Shown here piece by piece: positions 1-12,809 of a stretch of 64,000 bases of DNA. The notes below the pieces were generated by a model. That model ran no database searches and was not told the DNA's origin. It saw nothing but the letters and a program-made list of their open reading frames with translations. Source of the DNA: Lethocerus indicus (lineage: Eukaryota; Arthropoda; Insecta; Hemiptera; Belostomatidae); NCBI GenBank assembly GCA_019843655.1, contig JACDQD010000003.1, positions 30,740,224 to 30,804,223 on the forward strand, in the 5' to 3' direction. The position numbers were made by a program, and so were the translations under genes. Each line of letters starts with the position of its first letter. Position 1 is the stretch's first letter.

Positions 1-1581
1 GAGGCTAAAGAGCAGTAGTCGAACGTGAAATTCAATTTTTCAAATATTCAATGCAAAAAGTAATAGATCTCTCTGTGTCTCTATATTGAAGGTTTAAAAA
101 TAAATTGCCGTATAAAAACAAAGTTGATTTCAGAAAAATATAAATGACAGGGTTTGGCGTCCGTGAAGTTCATTTTTCACATTTGATTTATCAGAAGTTC
201 ACTTTTTTTATTTGTCAATTTATTACTTTTTTTTTTAATTTATTAAAAGTTGAGTGTATATATAATGGGATTTCAATGTTGGATGAGCTGTCAAACCCGT
301 ATATCTATTATACCCGTTACATTCTCAGTTTAAGTCGGCCATTAATTTTTAGAATATTCTACTGCGCCTATTCCATCTATATCGGGGTATAGAAAGGTGT
401 GGAGAAATGGGAGTGGAATTTTCAACCGAGAGAAAGTATTCGGTTTCATTTTAGGGGCAGATTTAAATTTTGGATTTTCGAAGGACCGTTAACAGAGGAA
501 GGGTCGTTCGGTCACAATTCCTGGGGCGGACACAACCCGCGGTCCGAAACAATAAAAAATTCGAACTTTTTAAATACGTCTTTTCAGTTCTCAGTTCTTG
601 CGGTTTAATCAGCTACAAACTGTTGTTCAGTTGGTTCTGCGCTCGTATAACTTAGCGAAGCGTATCCAAGTAGCACGTTTTTGCAGTTTATCAACGCAGT
701 CGCGATGTATTCAGATAAGAAAGATATGCGGATTAATAAACCCACGGTTATGGTGGGGTCTATATAAGTATCGGGTGCGGTATGGTCATACCGCAATTTC
801 TCCATGGACAGACAAATAATTTATAATAGACAAGTTTATTTCATTAATGAACTAATGTAATCCGAATACAGTAAGCTAATTGAAAACTAACAGCACGCTT
901 TATATGAAGCTCGCGTTGACTAGTATTCCGCAGCAAGTTTTTAAACTTAATCCAAGTGAAATTCAACTTTTTTACAAATGGGACTCAGGACTTTCTTGCA
1001 GTCAGACAGAAACGATTTGAAAATTGATACTATTTATTCGAATTATTGTAAATCTTTTCGTACGCAAATATTGGAAATAGTCCCTTCTATAAAAAAAAAA
1101 TGTATTCGCAGAATGAACGAACCTGCCTTCTAATTCGGTATTGAAAAAAGCAATCACCTGAACGTTTCTTATTGCTCCTACCATATAATTAAATATCGAA
1201 GCGTAGTATTTGAATAGAAGAACTGAATGTAAGGAATACACACACTCTATCTTATAGTATAGTACATTGGTGTGGTTGGTGTGTCGCATTCTTAACTGCT
1301 GCCGCAACTAACGGTACGGTTGGCTATTCGGCCAGAATAGGTTCGGATTCCACCGGCCGCTATTTAGCCCGACCCGTTGGTTTTTGTTTAAATTTGTTTC
1401 GTTTTTTCGCTCGAAACGAATTGGATTCCGTTTCAATGCCCCAGTCGCAAACTACTTGACTCGGTCGACGTGCGTCTGCCTCCTTGATCACAATCTAATG
1501 GGTATATCGGTTTAAAATATTATATGGAAAAATTAAGCAATTTAACCAACTCTGTTGTTATAGATATAGAATAGAAAAACA
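1..1581. other. Intergenic, no gene recognised
   Basis: Short open frames only, none with a recognisable motif or a coding-like run of conserved residues. Composition is moderately AT-rich without CpG loss. I see no repeat, tRNA or transposon end that I can support here. Confidence 0.6.
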
Positions 1582-1780
1582 AAACAGGTGTGAAGTAGGC
1601 CGGGTACAGAGATCTTCTGTCTCCTATCGCTGAGTTGGCATTTCACTAGACCGGTTTCGGCTGCTGGTCATCTTCATTAGCCTTTTTATGTCTTACTTAT
1701 CTTATGTTGTCTCGTTGTCGTTAGTATTTGGAAATGTTACTTTTTTCTGATTCTAACGCAGAGATTCGGTCGAGGGACTG
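1582..1780 (-). mobile_element. Penelope-like element 3'-end fragment
   Basis: Read on the minus strand, this piece has the same order as the better copies at 12.5, 15.4 and 33 kb: a spacer with a CCAAATACTAACG-like string, the hammerhead-like core (rc of 1646-1680), then the family tail resembling GCGAGAGGAGACAGAA. The core is damaged (AUGAAGA in place of CUGAAGA), but the GAAA and ACCGGU parts survive. Similarity to the 15.4-15.55 kb copy extends about 100 bp past the core, so this is the 3' end of the same family rather than a chance motif. No open coding frame remains. Confidence 0.6.
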
Positions 1781-2389
1781 CTTAAAAGGGACAGTAAAAG
1801 GCAAGTCGCATTGAAGACAACGATGCCACAAAAGCAACCGATATGCCAGGGTTACTAAAAAAAAGTCTTAAACCCTCGTAGATCACAAAGCGGGAATAAC
1901 GAAATTTTGAAAAAATGTATTCTCATTCTTTCGTATAAGAGCTGAAACGGATACCGGCGATACCGATAGATGAATCATATGCCAAGTTGCAGTTTAGAGC
2001 CGTGAGCTCGCCCGCGATTTGAGTCATCGACTGAGCAGACTTCATTTCCGGTGTCGACTAACGTAACGAATTTGAATTCCTGACGGTGAAATCGATCGCG
2101 TACGGAATTTGAGCAACTGAAGACCGGAAAAGCGCCGGTTATTAAACAGGCGTCCGCATTTCGCCACCGCCGTCCGCGTCTGAACCGTGACACGACGTCC
2201 CATTTTCACAATTTCCCCCGACCGATTGGGTGGGTTCGCCGCCAGGGGAAAAGCGGATTTCCAACCTGCACCGCGGTAAAACCGTCTGTCGACACACTTA
2301 ACCTGTTTCTGCAGGTCCCCGCTTTAAAGAAAAAAGAAAATAGTAAGAAATCGGATCATTCATTCTCCGAAACTGTTTTCAACTTGTAA
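1781..2389. other. Intergenic, no gene recognised
   Basis: About 600 bp without a supported feature. It contains CpG-rich stretches near 2,150-2,290 but no start, splice pair or motif that I can tie to a gene. Confidence 0.5.
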
Positions 2390-2657
2390 GCTTGTGAAAA
2401 TAGCTTAGAATACCTGTTTTGTGGTCTGCGAGGGGTTGGAATACCGTAGATTTCGTGTGTTTCTGTCTCCTCTCGCTGGTTTGGTCTTTTGCTAGAACGG
2501 TTTGTTTCGGCCGTGACAGTGCAGTGAGGGTGTCCAAAAAAACATCCAAAGTGACTAACACCAGCTACCGAAGATGGAGAACAGCCGAAACCGGTCTAGC
2601 AAAAGACCAAACCAGCGAAAAGAGACAGAAAGACACGAAATCTGCTTGTGAAAATAG
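2390..2657. mobile_element. Penelope-like fold-back insertion with 14-bp TSD
   Basis: A 240-bp insertion (2404-2643) lies between perfect direct copies of GCTTGTGAAAATAG at 2390-2403 and 2644-2657, read as a target-site duplication. The left half is the antisense family tail (CTGTTTTGTGG..., TTTCTGTCTCCTCTCGC, TTTGGTCTTTTGCTAGA). The right half is the same sequence in the sense direction, ending in GAGACAGAAAGACACGAAAT, so the insertion can fold on itself. Both hammerhead-like cores are damaged; the sense one at 2564-2600 has CCGAAGA. Variable-length duplications and inverted partial copies are known for Penelope-like elements. Assignment to that class rests on the family members at 15.4 and 35.0 kb that keep GIY-YIG remnants. 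Confidence 0.7.
2564..2600 (+). ncRNA. Damaged hammerhead-like motif
   Basis: Stem I GCTA/TAGC and the palindromic ACCGGT survive, but the core reads CCGAAGA and stem II is broken (GGA against GCC). It is a relic of the family motif and is predicted inactive. Confidence 0.35.
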
Positions 2658-2790
2658 ATAAAAGAATCTTGTGAACCGAGTTGAAGGAAGTTGGGTACGA
2701 AGACGTTCTCCTCCGGCCATCTAAAATGGTCCAGGAGGTATTTTTGGCGGTTGGGCCCATGTGCTAGCTTTGTATTCCTAGAATAGCGTG

Positions 2791-2794
<4 letters not shown>

Positions 2795-2843
<49 letters not shown>
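2795..2843. repeat. (AT)n microsatellite
   Basis: About 24 uninterrupted AT dinucleotides. It is a simple repeat with no coding role. Confidence 0.95.
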
Positions 2844-2844
<1 letters not shown>

Positions 2845-5800
2845 GGGATGGAATGTATGGAGATGTCTTCTGGCTGCGTGCTGCGTTGTCTGGAAATAAT
2901 GTTCTAGCCCGGAGCCAGTCCCGCCACGTCCCCACCTATTCTTAGTCCACAGCTATCTTATAAGACGGGCCATCGAGGTCCCCGGACACACAGAAATAAA
3001 CTCAAAAGAGATAAACCTTTTTCTATACATCAAGATTCGGACAGCACGTTCGGGAGGAGTCATTTGAGGTTCGATTAAAATTTTCGAATATTTGGTCCGC
3101 GTCGAACAAGTTCTCACGTTCGAATTGATTACGTGAGGTTTTTCGAAAATAGCCAACGACAAATGACGGGTTTCCTTCGCCGATCAGAGATGTGGGAAAC
3201 GTGGGAAAAGACGACGATTCGTTGGGACAGAACAATTGCAAAATTGGGACGGCGATGATGAGGAATAATAAATCAGTTCAGAAGGTTAAAGAACCAGTCG
3301 CCAGTTAGTATTGTAAGCGAAACTCTCATAGGTGCCAACCGGAAGAGATAATGAACAAAAATGTTTCCTTGCAGGCTCTAGAGTATTGCTCCAGAGTCTG
3401 GAACATAGACCGAATGGATTGCGCTAAATTAATCCGTAATCTTGAGCTCATTCTTGCAACGTGTTCCTCCATGATTTCCTCTTTTCCAACCGAAGCACAC
3501 TATCCCAGTCAAGCCATGTTGAGTCCTCATTGGGTATTCATTAACCTATACTATCGGCAACACTTGAGGACGATATGCATAGTCTATGCTCAATGTATAG
3601 TAAGTTAAAAGACCCTGTACAAAAGTAAACGTTCGTATCCGAATAATGTAAAGCGGTAAACGAGAAACAACAATAAGTTGTGATTGATTTTCTCTTTTGT
3701 AATGTTGACATATTTTTTTAACCTTTGTCGGCATTGTCGCATTGTGTTAGATTAGTACCGCGATTGTACTACACAGTGTTATTATTCCGTGATTAAACTC
3801 TTTATAACGAGTTCATTCTCAGCTTATATACATATTTATGTATTTTTACTCTTTCGTCGTTGGCGTCGCCTCTGTTATGGGGCCTGGATTATGAAGGAAG
3901 GAATGTATGAAAAGACGTATTGTTGTCTTCGCGCTAGTATCCGTGTGTCCGTGTGTGTGTGTGAGCGTGAGGCCGAACCTCGACAAACAACAGAGTAAAC
4001 AAACAAGTGCTGATACGCTGCGGCGGGATGGCAAGGGGGTGTTCGACCTCGTGGCGAATACCTACAGTGTTACGTAAATGTTAACTGGGAAGAGGCTTAG
4101 CTTGAGCCTCTCGGTGTAAAACTAAACAGAAGATATGTCACAGAGAGAGAGAGAGAGAGAGAAAAAATGAAAGTCAATTTGAAGAACAGTGCAAATCTCG
4201 CTAAATAGCGGCCACTGAGATATCAGCCAACCGTGGTCTTATCGCTTATGGAATCCTGTACAAATAAATATGTTCCACTCAAAATCAACATTATATTTAC
4301 CTTAAAATTGTGTAGTGGACATTTTTTAAAATTCTCTTTTTAATTTTGCTCACGATAGAAATGTTACCTTTTCAACTGCCGACTTACATATGTCGTCGGC
4401 CACGTATTCGTTTTAAGTTTCTTAACGATTTGGAAATCTGTAAGAAAGGGAAATTATAAATTACTGAGGAAAAAATGAATTGCCTGCAAATAAAATAGAA
4501 TAATTAAAAATTATGATCCCGTCGAAACTAGATACTCTCATTCTTCCTCGCTTCACTTGAAGCGTTGACTAGGCGTTATATAACAATTTCCACATATAAC
4601 GTAGCGTATATTGACTGCATTCCCTAGTCAAATTCAACTCTTCCAGGTCATATTACACTTTTTTGAATTTACCGAAAACCAAAGCACAGTTACGTCAATA
4701 ATTTTGGCTTTAAGATGTGTATTTAGGGTGAGGTCGGAGATAGCATAGTAACGCGTGGTGGTTATTTTACTTAATATTTTCAACTGTAAAGTTTGGATTT
4801 CGTTTCTGTTTGTCCGTATGTCCAGGTCTGTTTAAGATCCGTCGGTGGTTCGAATCAAATTCCAAATTCTAATTGAACCTGTAAATGAACTAGCAGTGTG
4901 TTTTCTATTGTCAGAAATAGGCCTCGGCGCTGGCCGAGGACGCAGTTGAGGTTTCCAACGGGCTGGCGTCTACAAAAAGACGCCCCAGAGGAAATTCTTT
5001 CTGCGTCGTCCTGTCGTCGTCCAGGCGTCGCGACGTTCGTGCGGTCGGCGACGGCAATTTCGGGCGGTCGCGCGAACGAGACCTGCGTTTTGTTTTTTTT
5101 CGAGAAACCGCAAATCGGTCCCGAAAAAAAAATTACGAACTGTCCGGACCCGCGATCAAGGTTCGAAGAAAAACAGCGATTTAACCAGTCCCATAAGCTG
5201 TCCTACACGTCTGAAAAGAGTAGGTTTAAACCGCAAATTTGGACTGTTGAGACCCCTACTGAAAAGGACTCGAGTCGGATTGATTCAGACGTGGACACAC
5301 ATCGAACTATGGGGATCCGCCGAGACATATAATACAACGCTGCTAGCATCCAGAAATTCCAATGCCGCCCAGGTACGTTTCCAATCACACTCATCACCAC
5401 GACCTCAACATAACTAGTTTCATTCCCATTTTCTGCTCATCACACCCTCTCGCCGAATCCCTTCCCTCTGTTACCGGATTCATATCATTTTTAATTATCG
5501 CAAATTTAATTCCAGAGCACCATTCCTCTCGAGCGTATTTTATGGTCAATCGTTCTTCATTGTTGAGGGCAAAACTTGCGCAAATGCCACCAGGAAAAGA
5601 TAATAAACTTAAAAAAGAGAGGGGGGGAGAGATAACGAGGGAGCTAAAAATATAAAATTTACACGAGTGTTTATTATTTTTAATTTAACGAATACTGTAC
5701 TGAATGCAATTTGATTGACGGTCTCTCGATGTACATCATTACGACAATATGAACGTCGGGACGTTTTTTCGCATGCAGTTTTCGAACCGGTCTTGACCGC

Positions 5801-8592
5801 CGGCTAACTTTTTCAAGACTGTTATAAATCCGTGTCAAAGCTTTTCGTATTTCATTTGGCGCGGAAAATGACCGAGAGGATCTGAGTATAACACAGAACG
5901 TACCGGGTGCTGACTTCACCGGGAATTATTATTTCTGTGGCTCGACTAACAGGTGCCAGATGTAGGAGGCTACCTGGAGGACCTTTTACTTGCCCACTTT
6001 CGGTCCTTTTTTTGTGTCTTATTCTATTTTTTCTCCGTCTATTCCCCCCCACCCCCACCGCCTCCTTTTGCTTTCTGTCGAGTCCGTCTTTCGACGCCGT
6101 CCCGGAATAGATTCGGTCGCTCGACTTCTCGGGGCTTTTGGGTTTCGAACGCTCGGTTTGTCCTGTTCGACGACCGGTTCTCTATTTCTTCTCCGCTGCC
6201 GAGGGTTATCCGGGGGTTGGCGATAGCTTCATGAATTATGAATTATACGATTGTCTGTCACCGGTTCCGAACGCGACGTCAGTACCCGAATACGGGGGGT
6301 TGGCTAAAAATAGAATAAAATGTTTGTTCTTACACAGACGCTGTGTTGGTGATGGAGCGACGAGGCGCCTTCCGTTCATGTAACAGTCAACACACAAAAT
6401 ACTTAAAATTTACTCTCTATTTCAGTTTCATATAGTTTTTGATTTCTTTGTTTAGTATTGTTTCTTTTTGTTTTCTTGAATTTATTTTAGTGTTATCTAT
6501 TTTTTTGTGACAAATTTTGTTTCGTTTGGTTACAGTTTGTTTAGAAAATTTTGGTAAACGTAGTGTTGATAGCCTGGTGCTATTACTTGTATACCACTGT
6601 TGCACTCATACCTTCCTTCTTGAGGGATAAACCTCATTTTTGATCAGCAAGAGTAGATGGTTCTTACGGTGGAATCTTTTGGATTGGACTCTTGATCTTC
6701 TGGTCTCTATTGCTTTCGGGGATGTTGCAGTCATTGAGAGGATTGACGTCCTTAATCCTGGTTCTCTGCTTGGAGCTTAGTGGTGATGAAGTTTCTAAAG
6801 TAAGGAAGCGAAGGACAAGCGTCCCTATGGAAGAATCGCGGCAGGAATGAGCCCTGGAAGAAGGGGAAAATTCAAAGAACCAGTGACAGTGCACTGTCTG
6901 GAGTCGAACTTTCATAAAGAGTGGATGAACTAAAAACTATAGGCGGGGACGTGTCTATGCGGTAGTTGTAGGAATCAGGATGACTTGACTCCTGAAGATT
7001 CAAGAGGAGTTTGTTTCACGCCAGCGGCTCAGCCGATCCAAACTCCGAACTTTCCCTTCGGGTTCGAACAAACGTTGACTTTGTATTTTCGGCCGGAGCG
7101 CTAATCACCGAAAACAAAAATGAACAATTTAGGTCGGGGAGTTTCCCCCGGGTGGGGTCATCAGAGAAAGTTATGGATTCCTGCCTGTGGAGTCACAGAC
7201 TCGTGATCCGGGCCCTACGTACCCGAATAAGTGGAACACGGCGGCTATAATATTCCCCCTATCTAGAAGAAGGGCTTAAGTAGCAGCCCCGCATGACAAA
7301 GGATGAGTCGAAGAACGTAAGTACCTAGCAACCGTGATACTAGGATAATTAACCTTAGGACTCAAATTTATTATTAAAATGTTATTTAAAACTAAATCGC
7401 GCTGTCAGTGTAACCCCGAAATACTATTAACTGTCTCTACCCTTTCCTGTTAACAATGAACGTTTTTTTTCACATGGGTCCCCCTAACTTTCACTCATGC
7501 CGTTGTTCTAATCTTCTGTCTACATTGGCCGGTACATGTATAGTGTGCTATGCTTTGAAACCAGGAAAACAGCCCACAACGAAGTAACAAACCTCAAGAA
7601 TGAGCCTAGATTGAAGAGCAAATCAGTTCAGAATTTATGAACTAAAAAAACTACCCTTTACCTCTTCCTACCGCCATCTTCTAGGTCTACCTCCTTTTCT
7701 GAATAGCATAATCCTTGATTTGCATAAATTCAATCTCCGCATATTTCATGTTTTTCTGTAAATCCATTAGTTGTTGAATACAGTCATCGGTAAAAATGCA
7801 TAATTTATAAGGAAAATGAAACCGAATATTGGCACCGTTGTTATTGAATAACGGGTAGGGCGTTGTGTGTGGTTTGGGTCCTGAGGCATCCTCCGCATCC
7901 TTCTTCCTCTCGTCGGCAATCCCGTTATGTTCCTGTTCCTCTGCTATTGTGGCGCCTCCGTCTGGCCACTCATCTACCGATTGTTCTTCTCCGTACAAAT
8001 ATCGTACGATTCCCCGGTAAAAAATCGAAATTCGAACCGACAAGTACAATAATCACTTGTCGCTTACGATAAGTCAAAATAAGGTTTAATGATTAAGTTT
8101 AAGTGCAAAAGAATTGTAATTCGCAACGGAGTCCGGAGTTGTAATGCTCCCTGCGTCCTTTCAATCGGTTGAAATTGCTTCCTGGTAGAGAGAGACGCCC
8201 GTATAGACATTTCCACATCCAAACTGAGCTAATTGGACGAGTAACACATATGGACTTGATGCCTGGATGTTAAAGTCGGTAATGAACGAGAATTTTATTA
8301 TTTCGATTATATCTGTATATTTATTTTCGAGTACTAAATGTCAAATTGAATTCAGCACCCAGTGTTCCTTTACTGTCTGACGATTCTTCCACAGTTCTCG
8401 GAATGCTAATTTCATGGTGGTATCCTTGCTGGGATTTGTAGGCTCTCTATAAAATAAATCTCTCGGTTAACTATAATCTCGAGTTTTAAATAAATACAGG
8501 CGACAACGGAGTTTTTTACCTTGAGACAAACCTGTGTGGGCCAATCCTTAAGGTGGAGCGAGCGAAATGGGCATTGTTGGTAGAGGGGCGGG
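2844..8592. other. Intergenic, no gene recognised
   Basis: About 5.7 kb without a gene I can support. The longest open frame is 144 codons at 4898-5332 (+), Arg-rich at its start, in a CpG-rich patch; I recognise no domain in it. A 120-codon frame at 7687-8049 (-) has protein-like composition (acidic middle, Lys/Arg end) but no motif I know. Neither has a splice context that ties it to a gene. Confidence 0.5.
4142..4161. repeat. (AG)n microsatellite
   Basis: About ten AG dinucleotides in a row. Confidence 0.9.
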
Positions 8593-8664
8593 TCGGAGGA
8601 GGAGGAGAAGGAGGAGGAGGAGGCTGAGGCTGGTGAGGGGTGGGAGGAGGGATTTCGGGAGGAC
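8593..8664 (+). repeat. Polypurine GGA-rich tract
   Basis: About 70 bases that are almost all G and A on the plus strand, with repeated GGAGGA and several GGGG or GGG runs. Such tracts can form triplex or quadruplex structures. No gene adjoins it. Confidence 0.8.
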
Positions 8665-9669
8665 GATCACCTTGAGAAGGTCAGACGCGGTCTATCTCAT
8701 CTAGCCAGTTGGCCCATTATACACATGCATGACCTCCCGGAAACAAATAACACTTTGCCGTTGCTCACTCCGTGCGTGTTTCGATCTGGGAATCGAACAT
8801 ATTTTCGAAATATCTTATCCAATAACGCAGTGAGTACGGCTCAACGCGACACCGCGGTCTAACTGCAATTACAATAACTGATTAATGCGCGCGGAATATC
8901 TTAAACGCTGTATGAATTATTTGGACTAAAACATTTTGGGAATTTCGAAACATATTGGGTACAGCATGACCGGAGAAATAAATCCGAGTTCAGCGACGCC
9001 CCACTTTCATGCGTACCGACGACCACAAGCTGATCCACTCTTGGGTCGGACCCTGATGATGAAATCGGAAAGAGTGCCGAAACACCCGGTTGGACAGAGG
9101 CCCAGTGGAAAGCGCGAAAACCATTGCTTTGGAAGTTTTACGCGATACCACCGGAAGTTGGTTAGTGATAATTAAAGAATGCTCGTTTCGTGCACAATGC
9201 TGGTTATAGCAATCGGGAGAGATACAACAATAAAGACCCGAGAAAGTAGTTTATACACACTCTGCTCTGTACTGTTCGCGATACTACGGTGTCGGCGTTG
9301 CGTACACTTGACTACACCGGTCGTGTAGCCGTTAGCCCTATAACATTTTTGATATAGTCAATTAAAGTGGCGCAGTCCTCTTCGCAGCTAACACTCTTCG
9401 GCAAGAAGAACTTCCTGATTTCGGTACGTTCTTTTGTCGGCCTTTGGGGTTTCTGCGGCATTGGAATATATTAAATTTTTTAATCTTTTTCATATCGTTT
9501 CATTACACTATTTTCAATTAAACAAACTTATTTAACCCGGAAACACCTGTACTTACGTACATATTTGGACATGCTATAACTCGATACGCGTCGTAGACCG
9601 CTGTATTTTAGGGATAGCGGCTATAATAAAAATCTTAGAACATGGTTTACGCTCGGCCCAGACACTCTT

Positions 9670-9692
9670 AGTGGCACTTTACGAGTGCCACT
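9670..9692. repeat. Short perfect inverted repeat
   Basis: AGTGGCACT, five bases, then AGTGCCACT: a 9-bp stem with a 5-base loop. It stands alone, with no T-run or gene that would make it a terminator. Confidence 0.7.
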
Positions 9693-11399
9693 TGGGTTCA
9701 CTGCACTATAACCGAGGCGCGCTGTTCACTCGATGTTTTTTACGTGCATCGTAAACGCGACACTGAACTAATTCAGTTCCGCCTTGTAAACAGTTTAAAA
9801 TGCCGCCCTATAAGGGATTTTTTCATCCTTTTTTTCTGCGTGGAATTTTTTGAATGTTTCACTCTCGATACTTTCTGGTTCTTCAACTAACCGGGCATTC
9901 TGAACTAACTTGCTCTAACTAAACTCTAAACTAATTTCTGTCCTAGAAAAATATTATTCCAGCAAATAAACTTTCAATAAAGTTGTTGGGACAAAACAGG
10001 AGATGTTTCCATGAAATTCAAGGACGACATCCCGGAAGGACGTTCGTATCGCGTCGTGGGGGGGACGATACGACGCTATCTTGTTCCGTGTAGGTCCAAT
10101 TTTCGAATTCCTCATCTACGACTGATTCTAATATTTATTTACGTTAGATTGGAGCCATTTATAGACCTCGCTGTTGTACCAAACTCGTAGTCGGAAATCC
10201 GCTGTTGATGATGGTACCCAAGTAAAAGCTGAAAAATTGGTAAATGCTATTTACCAAAAGTGAGGCTGTGAAAGTCCGTAAAATGATTGTAAACGCTTCA
10301 ATTTCGGGCTTTTTCCAGATCATTTCGCTGAAATGCCAGCGTTTACCAGTTTTTCTCTCTTTTCAATCACCTCTGCGAATTTACATTTGAATCATAAATG
10401 GAAATGGAAATAACTCGTTGACCACAATATCCTCGAAAGCATAATTACTTGTTGAGGTGAAGTTGGCTGTCATGCCATTTGCAAGTTGGCGAACTTTAAT
10501 GCCTCGTTTGCACTTTTGGTATTGCATTGTGTTCATTTGAACTGTCGCGTTTGTTTTAAATCCCCGCCCGCCGCCTGAAGACCACTTCGCATACTTCTTC
10601 CTTTGCGGATGACCTTTCACCGGCATATACCGAAGTGGCTTGGTAAAAATATAACCGGAACTGTTTGCAACCTCTTGGTTTTCGGCTTTGTCGCCTCCCC
10701 ACGCCAGGACGATTAGTCGATTTTCACCTGCCTTATAACAGACGTACGTGCGATGCGTAGGATAAGTGGGCGGTATGCGTGGTTATGTTGGGTGTGGCCG
10801 GCAGAGCGCGCTTCAAAGCCAGGATGAACTCACTAGACAGACATCCGGTTGACCGAGCCGCATATGCGTGGGCTCCAATCACGCCCTACAGCCCGTGTCA
10901 TTACAGTCTTAATAAATACAAATTAATACAGAAACTTCTGTAAAGTATTACAGAAAGCTTGCGGATGACCGACCGGTATTTTTGTTCTCGGGCGTATTCG
11001 TCTCATCGTTAGTAATTATAGCGGAATTCAATCTACATTCGACTAGAGTTGTTTACAGAAACGTGCTGTCCTTACTATTGTTTACAATTTTATAATTGAA
11101 AAGAGGAAAGCGCTTTATCATCGATATTGCTGTCCCCCACTCGATTACTTGGTCCTATGCCAGACCGTCGTCAGCAGTACTGCGTCGTTCTGAACAACGT
11201 GTTAATTCTTTTATTATCTAGATTCGTTGTTTATTATTAAATCGGATAATTTTTTTTAACTGTATATTGTTGAACTGAAGTATTTCATGACCTCGGAAAT
11301 TTCGCAAATGAGGACCCACGTCGAAACAATTTGGCCAAATCCTATTTGTTTAAAACCGATATTTTAGGAGCGTCATTTAGATATAATTAAAAACGCTTT

Positions 11400-11535
11400 C
11401 GTTCTCTCTTCTGGTCGTCATGTGTGTGTTTTTGCTTTCAATACTGCCAGGCGACTTCATCAACCTTTACCTCTGACACTGTTTTATCCCCCACATCACA
11501 TTTCTGTAGGCATACTTTTTCTCGTTTACAAACGA
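11400..11535 (+). repeat. Dispersed repeat, copy 1
   Basis: It begins TTCTCTCTTCTGG and continues through CATGTGTG, TTTCAATACTGCCAGG and CAACCTTTACC. The same blocks in the same order, diverged, recur at about 19,825-19,990, and the first block recurs near 24,897. This suggests an old interspersed repeat of unknown class. Confidence 0.45.
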
Positions 11536-12581
11536 AGCACCCCACATCGCCCTGCCCCCGGAGTTTCCAGAACTGCTACTATCGCTTGTAGAGGGCCACG
11601 TTCTTCCGACTACACGGAGTCGGGCATGGAACACGCCCTTGCCAGTAGCATACAGATCGCTGTTGGATGTCAACGTTGTGCGAGAAAAAACTTTCACGAA
11701 CGTCACTGAAACTAGCGGTATTGTTAGTCGCGAGACAGGACATTGTTCTATCGGAGTAATCCCACGTTTAAGTTCCTAGGTCATATATATCGTAGCTAAG
11801 GAGGTCTTCATATCTACGAAGAAAAATAGGTATCTGAAAATAACGTGCTTTCTCCTTCCACGATGTGCAAATCTAGAAGGGAAAAATTATCAATTTTTAA
11901 ACGCCCGCAGAAAATAAACTTAAGAGTGTTGGGTGTGTATCGTCAATCGTGAGTATCAGCTTCCGCCGGTTTATTTTCTCCCCGCCCCTTATCACCGCTT
12001 CGATAAGCATTTTTCCTTTTGATTAACTCGAATTCTGACAGTTCGCACAGCATATTTCAAATAGCCGGGCTTTATAAGTTTGTTCAAATTCTATTGGTGC
12101 AAACCGACTGAAGTGGCTGCGATATTTCTGTACACTGTTTGTTGTAGGTCTTGCTGAAAGGTCGTCCGTTCGCCTTTCTAATACCAGTTGACGAGTACAG
12201 TTTTTACGAGCTGAGATTGAATTTTGATTCATTCCATTCTCGGTTTGGTTGCCACCTGCGGCCGTTCAATATTAATACCTGCGTTTAGAAAAAGCGTAAA
12301 TAACATAAGAAACTCTAATGTTGAGCCGAAGCCTCCACCTCCAGGAGAAAGGACCGAGGAACAGGAATATATTATATATTCATACATATTTGAAACGAAT
12401 TTTTTCTATACAGAGAAAACCTTTGATAAAGCGTCTTGTCACGTGACTCGTTAATGTCGGAGTCTCTATTTGCCATACCGAGGATTTTTATTCACGGTAG
12501 CTTATCTACAGATTTTATAATATCATTAAATATATTGTAGATTTGTAGTGTTTCTGTCTCCTCTCGCTGGTTTGGTCTTTT

Positions 12582-12618
12582 GCTAGACCGGTTTCGGCTG
12601 CTCGACATCTTCAGTAGC
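12582..12618 (-). ncRNA. Hammerhead-like ribozyme motif
   Basis: On the minus strand: GCTA, core CTGAAGA, a weak stem II, GAAA, palindromic ACCGGT, C, then TAGC closing stem I. The core bases match the hammerhead consensus CUGANGA...GAAA...UH. An extra base sits between A9 and stem II, and stem II has a GTC/GCC mismatch, so activity is uncertain. Confidence 0.4.
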
Positions 12619-12809
12619 GGTTTTAGTCACTATTGGCACTTTGTATGTCCCCCCCCTCAACTCAAATAAGACAAACAACATCCCCCCAAAAAAACACAAT
12701 AACAAGACAAGTATATATACATACGACAAACTGACAACCACCACAGTACAAGTGACAGTGCAGTGAGGATGCCCAAAAAACATCCAAAGTGCCAATAGTG
12801 ACTAACACC

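Larger units (their letters stand above)
8665..12524. other. Intergenic, no gene recognised
   Basis: No coding region is supported. An 81-codon frame at 10381-10626 (-) has balanced composition but no motif that I recognise. The stretch contains a short hairpin near 9.67 kb and one copy of a dispersed repeat near 11.4 kb. Confidence 0.5.

Noticed and set aside
4835..4862. GGTTCGAATC, resembling a tRNA T-arm/B box
   Set aside because: No A box, acceptor stem or anticodon arm at the right spacing upstream.
4898..5332. 144-codon plus-strand frame, followed by a donor-like CAG|GTACGT near 5,371
   Set aside because: No domain recognised, composition follows the CpG-rich patch, and the stop codon lies before the donor.
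7687..8049. 120-codon minus-strand frame with an acidic middle
   Set aside because: No family recognised and no splice or promoter context; not supported as a gene.
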